From the NCBI GenBank assembly GCA_963422285.2, contig CAXXJO010000001.1, positions 620,001 through 684,000 of the forward strand: a DNA stretch of 64,000 bases, in the 5' to 3' direction. Both the position numbers and the translations under genes were made by a program. Positions 19,645 to 29,265 of this stretch are shown piece after piece. The notes under the pieces are model-generated. The model searched no databases. It worked only from the letters and a program-made list of their open reading frames with translations, and had not been told where the DNA came from. The stretch is from VXYL01 sp963422285. Lineage in GTDB: Bacteria; Pseudomonadota; Gammaproteobacteria; Pseudomonadales; Azotimanducaceae. Positions within the stretch are counted from its first letter, which is position 1. Every line of letters starts with the position of its first letter.

Positions 19645-20524
19645 CGCCGCCTCCGTTTCTCTCCCGATCTGGTTCGGCGCCACGCTGGCGGCGCTGCTGG
19701 CAGCTTGCGCGATCCGGCCCGGAGCGCCAGTGGAAGATCGTTCCCTGACGGGGGAGTCGCGCCCGGGAATCTACACCGTGCGCCGCCAGGACACCCTCTA
19801 CTCCATCGCTTGGCGGTACAACTTCGAGTACAAGGCGCTCGCCCGGGCGAACGGCATTGCGCCACCGTACGTCATTCAACCTGGACAGCACATTCGGCTG
19901 ACGGTATCGGCGCCGCCGCGCCCGCAGCCAAGCCAACCGCCCACCGCGCCGGCTATTGCTCTCCCCTCTGCTGTTCCCCCCTCTGCAGGCATGGCCCCGG
20001 CCATGCCTTCTGCCGCCGTCGTGTCGCCGCCGAAGCCTACTGCGGACAGGCCCGCACCGCCGAAGCCCACTGCCGAGAAGCCTGCTCCACCCAAGACTGC
20101 TGCGGCGAAACCGAGGGCCGCCAAGCCGAGCGTTCCTACGCCGCAGGCCGCCGCCACGGTTGCGCCAAGCGCTTGGCAGCGGCCCGTCTCCGATACGCCG
20201 GTACGCGGTTTCGGCGACGGCTCCAAGGGCTTCGACTACGCGCTTGCACCGGCAACGCGGATCCGCGCTGCGGCCGGCGGTGAAGTGGTCTACGCCGGAC
20301 CGGGACTCGGCGGCTTCCGGCACCTGGTCATCATCAAAGCCAGCGAACGCCACCTCTTTGCCTACGGCGTCGACGTCGCCCCGAAACTGGCCGAGGGCGA
20401 CGCCGTCGAAACCGGCGATATCGTCGCCGAGATCGACAGCGGCGATGCCGACACCGGGCGATTTCACTTCGAGGTCCGCGACCGCGGCAAGCCGGTGGAT
20501 CCCGCCGTGCTGATCGGCATGTAG
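19619..20524 (+). CDS. nlpD: NlpD-like lipoprotein, amidase activator
   Basis: NlpD activates the septal amidase AmiC from the outer membrane. The 301 residues have a signal with a lipobox LAAC near residue 30, a LysM domain (YTVRRQDTLYSIAWRYN, IQPGQHIRL; residues ~52-95), a long Pro/Ala/Lys-rich linker with PPKPTA-type repeats, and a C-terminal M23-fold domain. The zinc ligands of active M23 enzymes are missing (GFDYAL in place of the H-x-x-x-D site), as is normal for NlpD. The start is a TTG inside the end of the DUF368 gene, which keeps the signal sequence complete. Position after pcm is as in relatives, but the expected rpoS does not follow. Confidence 0.86.
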   Translation: MRRAGRAADAASVSLPIWFGATLAALLAACAIRPGAPVEDRSLTGESRPGIYTVRRQDTLYSIAWRYNFEYKALARANGIAPPYVIQPGQHIRLTVSAPPRPQPSQPPTAPAIALPSAVPPSAGMAPAMPSAAVVSPPKPTADRPAPPKPTAEKPAPPKTAAAKPRAAKPSVPTPQAAATVAPSAWQRPVSDTPVRGFGDGSKGFDYALAPATRIRAAAGGEVVYAGPGLGGFRHLVIIKASERHLFAYGVDVAPKLAEGDAVETGDIVAEIDSGDADTGRFHFEVRDRGKPVDPAVLIGM

Positions 20525-20593
20525 CGGTGGCATGGCAGCAGGATGTCGCAGGTCGGGCTGGCGGATCGCCATAGGGGCCATGTCACGACAGGC

Positions 20594-20640
20594 GTAGCGG
20601 CTCGGTTTGAATCCGTGTCGCTATGCTGCATCGCGCGACT
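20594..20640. repeat. Left end of a MITE-like repeat, copy B (truncated)
   Basis: The sequence gtagcggctcggtttgaatc at 20594 and the following ccgtgtcgctatgctgcatc match the left ends of copies D and E. No matching right end is seen close by; the sequence runs into the dead ATPase gene. Together with copy C it borders that gene. Confidence 0.6.
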
Positions 20641-21640
20641 GCCGCATCCATGCCGACGCCGAGAAGGCCGTCGTCACCGGCGGCAGCGACTTCGACATCA
20701 AGGCCGCCTCGCCGCGTCTGGGCGACTTCTCCCCTACCGACATCGACGCCCTGCTGGACCAGCATGCCGAAGCAACGGGCCAAGTGTTCGCCGACGCGGC
20801 CCGGAGCGCACTGTGGGCATTGACCCAGGGCCAGCTGGGGCTGGTGAACGCGCTGGCCTACGAGGCCGGACGGGAGCGCGGGCGACCGGTGTGGCCGAGG
20901 CGGCGGTGCAGGCAGCCCGGGAAGCGCTGATCGCGCGCCGGGAAAGCCACCTGGACCAGTGGACCGACAAGCTGCGGGAAAAGCGGGTGCGGAGAGTGAT
21001 CGAACCCGTGCTCGGAGGTGTCGAGGACACTGCCTCGATCGCCATCGACGACTTGCAGTACGTACGCGACCTCGGCCTGATCGCCCAGGATGCGCCGGTT
21101 CGCATCGCCAATCCGATCTATCGCGAAGCGATTCCCCGCGACCTCGCCTACACCACCGAGGAGATGAACTTCGGCGGCCAGGATCCGGCTTGGCATGTCG
21201 GCGCCGATGGCCGGCTGCGGACCGGCAAGCTGCTGGCGGCCTTCCAGCGGTTCTACCGGGAGCGCTCGGAACACTGAGTGGAGCGGTGCCGGTACAAGGA
21301 GGCGGGACCGCAACTCTTGTTGCAGGCGTTCCTGCAGCGGATCGTCAACGGCGGCGGACGCATCGAGCGGGAGTACGGCCTGGGGCGGATGCGCACCGAC
21401 CTGCTGGTGCTGGGGCCGGCGCCGAACGGGGAGGCCGCCGGACAGCGGATCGTGATCGAATGCAAGGTGGCGCACGGCAGCGTGGATCGGACGGTACAGG
21501 CGGGAATCGAGCGGACGCGGGCGTACATGGACCGGTGCGCGGCGGACGAAGGGTGCCTAGCGGTGCTCGATCGCCGGCCGGAGACGTCCTGGGAGGACAA
21601 GGTGTTCCGGCGGGACAGCGGCACGGCGGGGCGCGGGTCG
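20641..21640 (+). pseudogene. Dead ATPase/PD-(D/E)XK nuclease-superfamily gene, 5' part missing
   Basis: Three pieces in order match one known protein type (AAA ATPase with a C-terminal PD-(D/E)XK domain). Piece 1, about 20690-20880, contains RLGDFSPTDIDALLDQHAE and ALTQGQLGLVNALAYEAGR. A frameshift near 20885 leads to piece 2: VAEAAVQAAREALIARRE, KLREKRVRRVIEPVLGG, IDDLQYVRDLGLI, IANPIYREAIPRDLAYT and AAFQRFYRERSEH. An in-frame TGA at 21275, where the family has Trp, interrupts it. Piece 3 follows in frame: YKEAGPQLLLQAFLQRIVN, RIEREYGLGRMRTDLLVLG, RIVIECKVAHGS and SWEDKVFRRD. The Walker A part of the ATPase is absent. It occupies the place between nlpD and fdxA where rpoS normally lies. Confidence 0.75.
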
Positions 21641-21740
21641 TGGTCTGGGCATGTGACGGCCGGCGCATGGCGCGCACCGCCGCGGAATGCGGGTGATGTC
21701 GAGCGTTTTCAAAAGCGACAGCTCCGAGCCCGCTCCGAGG

Positions 21741-21878
21741 CAGTGCGTCAGTTTGAATCTGCGTTGCCGCGCTTAACCATCCAAATACAAGATGGAGACA
21801 GCTCGCTAGCGGCTATATGACTATATGCAGTGGCGGCGCAATGGTGCGATCCATCCGAGTTTCAAACCGAACCACTAC
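21741..21878. repeat. MITE-like interspersed repeat, copy C
   Basis: The element has left end agtgcgtcagtttgaatctg and right end gtttcaaaccgaaccactac, inverted relative to each other, about 138 bases in total. The inner ccgcgct.aaccatccaaat.caagatg is shared with copy D. It lies between the dead ATPase gene and fdxA. Confidence 0.8.
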
Positions 21879-21982
21879 CTGCTCCGAGATCCTCTTGACA
21901 TTCCAGCTAGGCCTCGTCATAGTTCGGGGCTCGATTTTGCTCCCCGGTTTGCCGTTTCGAGACCCAAGGACAATCCTGTTCG

Positions 21983-22306
21983 ATGACGTTCCTAGTCGGC
22001 GAAAGCTGCATCAAGTGCAAGCTCACGGACTGTGTGGAAGTATGCCCTGTGGACTGCTTCTACGAAGGCCCCAACATGCTCGTCATCCATCCGGACGAAT
22101 GCATCGACTGCGCCTTGTGCGAGCCCGAATGCCCGGTGGACGCGATCTTCAGCGAGGACGAGCTCCCCGAAGGCCAGGAGGACTTCCTGCAAATCAACGC
22201 TGAACTCGCGGAAATCTGGCCCAATATCACCGAGAAGAAGGACCCTCCCGACGACGAGGCCGACTGGCGCGAGGTGGCGGACAAGCGGCAGTATCTGGAG
22301 CGTTAG
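21983..22306 (+). CDS. fdxA: 7Fe ferredoxin FdxA
   Basis: This 107-residue electron carrier has one [3Fe-4S] and one [4Fe-4S] site. The cysteines are arranged as CIKCKLTDCVEVCPVDCF near the N-terminus and CIDCALCEPECPVDAI near residue 40, the FdxA pattern, followed by the long acidic C-terminal tail of the Pseudomonas/Azotobacter type. It sits between the rpoS position and mutS as in many gammaproteobacteria. Its stop overlaps by 4 bases the stop of the convergent mutS. Confidence 0.95.
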   Translation: MTFLVGESCIKCKLTDCVEVCPVDCFYEGPNMLVIHPDECIDCALCEPECPVDAIFSEDELPEGQEDFLQINAELAEIWPNITEKKDPPDDEADWREVADKRQYLER

Positions 22307-24879
22307 CCGTTCCCGTCGGCCTCCGCGAGGTTCTTCAATTCGTACAACGCCGCTAGAGCGTCCCGGGGCGTCAGGCTGTCGGGATCGAGGCCGCGCAGTT
22401 TCTTGACGACCTGATGATCGCCCCGCATCTCGGTACTGTCCGTGGCGCCATGGTGAAGAAACAAGTCCTGCTGCGACGGCGACGCCGCTCGATCCTGGTG
22501 CCGTTCCTCCAGTTCCACCAGCCGTCGCCGGGCGTCGTCGAGCACCGCTGCAGGCACTCCCGCCAGCTTGGCCACCTGAATGCCGTAGCTTTGGCTTGCC
22601 GGCCCTTCGCGGACGCTGTGCAGAAATACCACCTCGCCCTGGTGCTCGGCGGCGTCGAGGTGAACGTTGGCCACGGTCTCCACCTCTGTCGGCAGGGCGG
22701 TCAGCTCGAAGTAGTGGGTGGCGAACAGCGTCAAGGCGCTGATGCGGCGGGCGATGTGGTCGGCGGTGGCCCAGGCCAGGGCGAGACCGTCGTAGGTGCT
22801 GGTGCCGCGGCCGATCTCGTCCAGCAGCACGAGGCTGCTGCGGGTGGCGTTGCGCAGGATGTGCGCGGTCTCGCTCATCTCCACCATGAAGGTGGAACGA
22901 CCGCCGGCCAAGTCGTCGGAAGCGCCGATGCGGGTGAAGATGCGATCGACGGGGCCGATGGCAGCCGCCTTGGCGGGCACGAAACTGCCAGCGTGGGCCA
23001 GCAGCACGATCAGCGCCGCTTGGCGCATGTAGGTGGACTTGCCGCCCATGTTGGGACCGGTGACGATCAGCATGCGCCGCCGCTCCGAAAGCGACAGATC
23101 GTTGGGCACGAAAGGGGCATCGGTCTCGGCCTCTACCACCGGATGCCGTCCGTCTTCGATTGTCAGCCCCGGCGCGTCCGTGAGCGAGGGCATGATCCAG
23201 TCGTAGCGCTCGGCAGCCATGGCGAAGGAGGTCAGCACGTCCAGCCGGGCGACGGCCCGGGCCGTCTCGCGCAGCGCATCGAGGCTTTCCCGCAAGCGGT
23301 CGAGGAGTTGGTCGAACAGCAGCCGCTCGCGTTTCAGCGCCTGAGCCTGGCTGGTAAGAGCCTCGTCCTCGAACTTCTTGAGTTCCGGCATGATGTAGCG
23401 CTCGGCGTTCTTCAGCGTCTGTCGGCGCAGATAGTCCGGCGGCACCTGGCCGGCGGCAGCGCGGCTGGTCTCGATGTAGTAGCCGTGGATGCGGTTGTAG
23501 CCCACCTTCAGATTGGCGATGCCGGTACGCCGCCGCTCCCGGGCCTCCAAGTCGTTCAGCCAGTCGGCGGCGTGCTCGGTGAGATCCTTCAGCCGGTCCA
23601 GCTCGGCGTCGAAGCCACGGGCGAAGACGCCACCGTCGCGGATGGTAGCCGGCGGATCGCCCACCAGCGCGGTGCGCAGCAGAGCGCATTCGTCGTCGAG
23701 TGCAGGCAGGCGCTGGAACCGTTCGCGCAGATCGACCTCGTCCAGTTCCGCCACCGTGGCGCGGAGAACAGGCGCCGCGGTCAGCGCCTGGCGCAGCTTG
23801 GCGAGGTCCCGGGGCGACGCGTTGGCTAGCGCTATGCGGCTGGCGATCCGCTCCATGTCGCCCACCATCGCCAGCGCTGGCTTCAATGGACTCGCGGCAC
23901 GCCGTTCCAGGATCGCCGCGACACCGGCTTGGCGTTGCGTTACGACCTGGTGGTCTCGGCTCGGCGCGTTCAGCCAGTCCTTGAGCTTGCGAGAGCCCAT
24001 GGGCGTTGCCGTGTAGTTCATTACCGCGAACAGCGTACCGACGGTCTCGCCATCGAGCCGCCGGTCGATCTCCAGATTGCGCTGGGTGTGCGAATCCATG
24101 ACGACGACGTCGGTATCGGACACCTGCACCAGCCGGTCGACGAAGGCGAGATCCTGGCAGCGGGCCACTTGGGCATAGCGCAGCACCGCCGATGCGGGGC
24201 CGACGGCGGGATTCGTCTCCTCGACCCCGAAGGCGCTGAGATCGGCGACGCCGAAGTGGTCGGTGAGATGGCGGAAGCCGAGGTCGGCGTCGAACTCCAA
24301 GGCGTCGCGGCGTTGGCAGGGGGCGTCGATGTCGGGTTCCTCCCCTTCGGGCACCAGCACCTCGGCGGGCCGCAGTCGGGCCAGGGCCGCGGCCAGCTCC
24401 CCGGCATCGCTGGCGCGGGCGACGGCGAACTCGCCGGACGCCAAGTTCAGCCAAGCGATTCCCCAGCCGTCGCCGACCAGCTTGAGCCCGGCCAGGACGC
24501 TGTCGCACTCGGGCGCGAGCAGCCCGTCCTCGGCGAGGGTGCCCGGCGTCACCACTCGTTGCACACGTCGCTCCACCGGCCCCTTGGTGGCCGCCGGATC
24601 GCCGATCTGCTCGCATATGGCCACCGTTCGTCCAGCCTCCACCAGCTTCGCAAGGTAGCCGTCCACGGCATGGAAGGGTACGCCGGCCATGGGAATAGGA
24701 GCGCCAGCAGCCTGCCCCCGAGAGGTCAGGGTAATGTCGAGCAGCGCCGCGGCTTCCTTGGCGTCGTCGAAGAACAGCTCGTAGAAGTCGCCCATGCGGT
24801 AGAACAGCAGCGCACCGGGGTGCTGCGCCTTGATGCGCAGGTACTGGCGCATCACCGGCGTATGGGTAGAGAAGGCCAT
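22303..24879 (-). CDS. mutS: DNA mismatch repair protein MutS
   Basis: MutS recognises mismatches and starts repair with MutL. The 858 residues show the mismatch-binding FYRMGDFYELFFDDA near residue 35 (Phe-x-Glu), SRGQAAGAPIPMAGVP, the core and clamp regions, and the C-terminal ATPase with Walker A TGPNMGGKSTYMRQ and LDEIGRGTSTYDGLALAW. The ATG at 24879 gives MAFSTHTPVMRQYL, the expected N-terminus; the frame stays open upstream but without homology. It is transcribed away from recA, with a 223-base gap between the two starts. Confidence 0.96.
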   Translation of the reverse strand: MAFSTHTPVMRQYLRIKAQHPGALLFYRMGDFYELFFDDAKEAAALLDITLTSRGQAAGAPIPMAGVPFHAVDGYLAKLVEAGRTVAICEQIGDPAATKGPVERRVQRVVTPGTLAEDGLLAPECDSVLAGLKLVGDGWGIAWLNLASGEFAVARASDAGELAAALARLRPAEVLVPEGEEPDIDAPCQRRDALEFDADLGFRHLTDHFGVADLSAFGVEETNPAVGPASAVLRYAQVARCQDLAFVDRLVQVSDTDVVVMDSHTQRNLEIDRRLDGETVGTLFAVMNYTATPMGSRKLKDWLNAPSRDHQVVTQRQAGVAAILERRAASPLKPALAMVGDMERIASRIALANASPRDLAKLRQALTAAPVLRATVAELDEVDLRERFQRLPALDDECALLRTALVGDPPATIRDGGVFARGFDAELDRLKDLTEHAADWLNDLEARERRRTGIANLKVGYNRIHGYYIETSRAAAGQVPPDYLRRQTLKNAERYIMPELKKFEDEALTSQAQALKRERLLFDQLLDRLRESLDALRETARAVARLDVLTSFAMAAERYDWIMPSLTDAPGLTIEDGRHPVVEAETDAPFVPNDLSLSERRRMLIVTGPNMGGKSTYMRQAALIVLLAHAGSFVPAKAAAIGPVDRIFTRIGASDDLAGGRSTFMVEMSETAHILRNATRSSLVLLDEIGRGTSTYDGLALAWATADHIARRISALTLFATHYFELTALPTEVETVANVHLDAAEHQGEVVFLHSVREGPASQSYGIQVAKLAGVPAAVLDDARRRLVELEERHQDRAASPSQQDLFLHHGATDSTEMRGDHQVVKKLRGLDPDSLTPRDALAALYELKNLAEADGNG

Positions 24880-25044
24880 ACCGAAGAAGGGTAGCCTACT
24901 TGACGCGATCAATGCAGCGAAGCAGGGCCGGACCGCGAAGCCGCCGCATCCCGCCGGCAGCCGCGACGGAGCGCCGCAGGATGTGCGCCATCGCCCCTCT
25001 CTTGAGTACCAAGCCGGTACCAAATCCCACTTTCGTTTCAAGGC

Positions 25045-25073
25045 TTGACCTCGATGCTGAGTAAACATACAGT
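25045..25073 (+). promoter_or_regulatory. recA promoter with overlapping LexA-type operator
   Basis: A -35 TTGACC (25045-25050), a 17-base spacer and a -10 TACAGT (25068-25073) lie upstream of recA. Overlapping them at 25057-25072 is CTGA-GTAAACAT-ACAG, one mismatch from the proteobacterial LexA box CTGT-N8-ACAG. Placement over the promoter is as expected for SOS repression of recA. The transcription start has not been measured. Confidence 0.6.
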
Positions 25074-25102
25074 ACCGCGAAACTCGTTGTTGGGAGAATT
25101 CC

Positions 25103-26149
<1,047 letters not shown>

Positions 26150-26225
26150 CGATCGAGGCGGCTTGACTCGGCCGCCAGCCTTGCGCGGTACTTTCCCGGC
26201 CGCCGAGCCGCGAGGGAGCAGGGCC

Positions 26226-27212
26226 ATGACCGCGCAAGCGGCGGCAATTCAGAGAGTGGAAGGCATGAAGGACGTGCAGGCAGTCGAGCGCGACGGTTTC
26301 GTCTTCGACCGCATCGTAACCGGCGACGCCAGACGCCATTTGGCGAAACTGCCCGACGGCTGCGTCGACTTGAGCTTCTGGTCTCCTCCGTACTACGTCG
26401 GCAAATCCTACGAACGCCATCTGTCGTTCGACGACTGGCGCGGTCTCTTGCGGGACGTGATCCGCTGCCACAGCAGGATCGTCAAGCCGGGCGGGTTTCT
26501 GGCCGTCAACATCGGCGACATCCTGTGCTACCCCGATCCCGCCATGCCGAGGTTCCAAGCCGACAACATGCGCCGCAAGACCTCGCCGGTGACGCGCGAG
26601 CAGGTGCTGGCGGCGAAGCAGGCCCATCCGAACGCCAATCGGCGGCAGCTGGCCGCGTTGCTCGGTTGCAGCGAGCAGACCGTGCAGCGGCGTTTGCAGG
26701 ACAACAACGTGCGCGGCGGCAAGCAGGCTGTCTCAACCAAGGTTCTGCTGACGGGCTGCATGGTGTGCGAGTGGGCGGAGCAAGCCGGCTTCTACTTCTA
26801 CGATCAACGAATCTGGCACAAGGATCCGTGTTGGGCGAACAGTCGATGGCACGCCAACTCGTACCGCGCCATCGACGAGTTCGAGCATGTCTACATCTTC
26901 TGGCGACCGGGAATCACTCAATACGACCGTGACCGCTTGAGCGCCTCGCAGTGGGCACAATGGGGTTCCCGGGGCGTCTGGAACATCCGCTCGGTGCGAC
27001 GCAACGATCGCCACGAAGCCGAGTTTCCGGAGGAACTCGCCAACCGGGTGATTCGCCTGTTCTCGCCGGTCGGCGGCGTGGTGCTCGACCTTTTCGTCGG
27101 CACAGGCACCACGACCACCGTTGCCAAGCTCCTGGGCAGACAATGGTTCGGCATCGACATCGAGTCTGGCTATGCGCGCATGGCGCGAAGGCGCATCCAT
27201 GACGCTCGATGA
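26226..27212 (+). CDS. DNA amino-methyltransferase of the beta type (probable N4-cytosine)
   Basis: The 328-residue protein has the catalytic motif first (LSFWSPPYYVG near residue 55) and the SAM-binding motif last (VLDLFVGTGTTTTVAKLLG near residue 290), the beta-class order. SPPY rather than DPPY points to N4-methylcytosine. Between them is a target-recognition region with a helix-turn-helix-like part (REQVLAAKQAHPNANRRQLAALLGC.EQTVQRRL). GAGGGAGCAGGG precedes the ATG. The gene overlaps the start of the SfiI-like nuclease by 14 bases, so they form a pair. The target sequence is unknown; GGCC-N5-GGCC would be expected only if the SfiI likeness extends to specificity. Confidence 0.85.
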   Translation: MTAQAAAIQRVEGMKDVQAVERDGFVFDRIVTGDARRHLAKLPDGCVDLSFWSPPYYVGKSYERHLSFDDWRGLLRDVIRCHSRIVKPGGFLAVNIGDILCYPDPAMPRFQADNMRRKTSPVTREQVLAAKQAHPNANRRQLAALLGCSEQTVQRRLQDNNVRGGKQAVSTKVLLTGCMVCEWAEQAGFYFYDQRIWHKDPCWANSRWHANSYRAIDEFEHVYIFWRPGITQYDRDRLSASQWAQWGSRGVWNIRSVRRNDRHEAEFPEELANRVIRLFSPVGGVVLDLFVGTGTTTTVAKLLGRQWFGIDIESGYARMARRRIHDAR

Positions 27213-27817
27213 CATCGGGCACATCGAGCGCACCGCGTTCGAGATGGTGGTGCAGGCGCTGACGGACTACCGCGAGTCGGCGGCGGCCATCTTCCGCGAG
27301 GAAACGGATTTGCCGCAGGACATCGCCGAAGACGTCACGCGGGAAGCCATCGAGGCGATGGGGGTTTCCGGCCTTCACGAGCGGCTCTACGGCAAGGTGG
27401 ATGTCAAAAAGGCGATCTACGTTTTCCTCCCCCACGCGCAACCCGTGGTGCTCATGCTCGATGCCAAGGCCGAGAAGTCGAACGGCAATCCACCGCCACG
27501 ATCCAGATGTCGCAGACGTCGATGGCGGTGAGGATGCGGCGCGCCGGAACAGCGGTTGCGGAACAGGGACGGCTCGAGCCTGTCATCCAGCGCGGCGCGC
27601 GTTCGCTTCACGTCGTCACCGTCATCGCCAAGTACGTCTACCGGACATCCGACGATTCACAGCGGCTACAGCAAATCGTCGTCGCCATATCGATGACTCG
27701 ATCGGGCGGGCGGGACGCGACGCGCCAACGCGAGGCGAAGATTTCCGGGTTCGACAGAGCTACAAAGCCTTGCGCGAGAAGGCGGCTTGGCGAGTGAAGG
27801 AGATGGGCATACCGTGA
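27199..27817 (+). pseudogene. SfiI-like type II restriction endonuclease, broken
   Basis: The ATG at 27199 opens about 97 good codons: AFEMVVQALTDYRESAAAIF, DVTREAIEAMGVSGLHERL, YGKVDVKKAIYVFLP and LMLDAKAEKSNG, the last holding the likely D..AK catalytic residues. At about 27490 a missing base moves the homology to another frame: TATIQMSQTSMAVRMRRAG, VVTVIAKYVYR, QIVVAIS. A deletion of roughly 20 codons (the family's C-P-N-G...Y-N-P segment) and a second frame change near 27700 precede the final GRDAPTRGEDFRVRQSYKAL, ending at the TGA at 27817. Three frames are thus needed. The end overlaps the GTG start of the next methyltransferase. The SfiI family assignment rests on remembered motifs. 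Confidence 0.75.
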
Positions 27818-29265
27818 GTGCGGTGCAGCGCGAGCCTCCGAACAGGGAAGAGGACAGGGAAGGGAACAGGGGAGGGGGCACGGAAGAAGAGCCGGACGCT
27901 GCCCGACCGGGCCGCTGGAACGGGAGAGCGGCACCCGCCGGCGATCAGAGCAAGGCCCAGGAAGGCAAAGGCAGTTTCCGGGTTCCTGCGTTCATGGCCA
28001 ACAGGAGCGCTCCGATTCATCGCTGGGTGCCCTGGATCGCCGGCTTCTCCCAGCAATTCGTCGCCAATGCGCTCGGGCGGTGCATGGCCGACTACGGCAC
28101 GGTTCTCGACCCCTTCGCCGGCGTCGGCACCACCTTGGTCGAGGCCGACTGCGCCGGCCACGAGGCCATCGGCTTCGAGATCAACCCCTATGCGACCTTC
28201 GCGTCCCGCACCAAGCTCAAGGCCCACCGCGCAGATTTGAACCAGCTGTGCGACGCCATCGCCGAGTTCTGGTCGTTCCTTGAGGAAGCGGACAGAGGCG
28301 GCGTCGAGCCGCGGTCGAATCCGCCGGGCGGCTTCCGCATCCGCGCCCCGTTCTACAGTCCGAAAGTGCTGCGCAAGGTGCTGTTCGCCCAGGACTTCAT
28401 CCGAACCCGAACGCCGGCGGTCGTAGGCAACCTGTTCCGTCTCGCCTTCGCGGCCACGATGGTCGACTACTCCAACTACTCCTACGAACCCAGCTTGGGC
28501 CGCAAGGCGACGGTAGGGCGGCCCGATGTGGACGACTTTCCCGTCATGGAGACTATCGCCGGCAAGGCCGCCCAGATGGCCCAGGATGCCGCTTGGTACC
28601 GGGAAACCCGCCATCGGCGCCGGCGCAAGGATGGCCGTGTCTTCGACGGCTACCGCGTCCTCGCCCGCCACAGCGTCGACTTGCTGGTCACCTCGCCGCC
28701 CCACCTCAACAACTACCACTACAACCGCAACACTAGGCCGCACATCTATTGGCTGGGCTTCTGCGCCAGCCCCCGGGACTTGAAGCGTCTCGAAGCGCTG
28801 AACTTCGGCACCTCCTGGCAGAACGCCAGGGTTCGGGCCGCGGTTGCCCTGGATCCGTCCATCCGCGATCCGGCGATTCACCAAGCGATTGCGGAGGTGC
28901 GGTCGAAGAGTCCCGCCAAGGACGTCTACGGCGGTACTGGCTGGGCCAACTACGCGACGCTCTACTTCAACGACTGCGCCCGATTCGCTGCCGCTGCCCA
29001 GTGGTGTCTGCGGCCCGGCGCGACGGCGCTGGTGGTCGTCGGCAACAGCATCCTGCAAGGCGTACCGATCCCCACGGACCGCTTCCTGGCCAGTATCGCG
29101 CAATCCCAAGGACTCGAAGCGGTGGACATTCACATTCCCCGGGACACCCGAGTGGGCAGCAGCATCGTCTATTCCGCGGTGCGTGCCGGGAAGACCGCCA
29201 ACAAGACTCGCCTCTACGAGTCCGTGGTGGAGCTGCGGCAGCCATGCCCGCCGTGCAGGCTATGA
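27814..29265 (+). CDS. DNA methyltransferase, motif order FxGxG then SPPH
   Basis: The 483-residue protein has the SAM motif VLDPFAGVGTTLVEADCAG near residue 95, followed by a long insert. The catalytic motif LLVTSPPHLNNYHYNRN lies near residue 300, and a later ALVVVGNSI strand follows. This order (binding motif before catalytic motif) differs from the first methyltransferase, so the two are not recent duplicates. SPPH is an N4-cytosine/N6-adenine type motif, but the modified base cannot be fixed. The first ~50 residues are charged and Gly/Glu-rich with no family likeness; the GTG at 27814 overlaps the stop of the SfiI-like remnant. The stop overlaps the ATG of the Eco29kI-like gene (ATGA), making that nuclease its most likely partner. 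Confidence 0.8.
   Translation: MSAVQREPPNREEDREGNRGGGTEEEPDAARPGRWNGRAAPAGDQSKAQEGKGSFRVPAFMANRSAPIHRWVPWIAGFSQQFVANALGRCMADYGTVLDPFAGVGTTLVEADCAGHEAIGFEINPYATFASRTKLKAHRADLNQLCDAIAEFWSFLEEADRGGVEPRSNPPGGFRIRAPFYSPKVLRKVLFAQDFIRTRTPAVVGNLFRLAFAATMVDYSNYSYEPSLGRKATVGRPDVDDFPVMETIAGKAAQMAQDAAWYRETRHRRRRKDGRVFDGYRVLARHSVDLLVTSPPHLNNYHYNRNTRPHIYWLGFCASPRDLKRLEALNFGTSWQNARVRAAVALDPSIRDPAIHQAIAEVRSKSPAKDVYGGTGWANYATLYFNDCARFAAAAQWCLRPGATALVVVGNSILQGVPIPTDRFLASIAQSQGLEAVDIHIPRDTRVGSSIVYSAVRAGKTANKTRLYESVVELRQPCPPCRL

Noticed and set aside
21275..21277. In-frame TGA as a selenocysteine codon
   Set aside because: Relatives have Trp (TGG) here, the gene is damaged elsewhere too, and no selenocysteine insertion element is visible; a nonsense mutation is simpler.
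22300..24620. Long open frame in another minus-strand frame over mutS
   Set aside because: It is a high-GC shadow: Arg/Gly/Pro-rich, no family motifs, and mutS covers the same bases.
26157..26176. Terminator between recA and the first methyltransferase
   Set aside because: A GC hairpin is present but no T-run follows, so intrinsic termination is not supported.
27760..29133. Minus-strand open frame opposite the second methyltransferase
   Set aside because: Composition is typical of antisense frames; the plus-strand methyltransferase has clear motifs.
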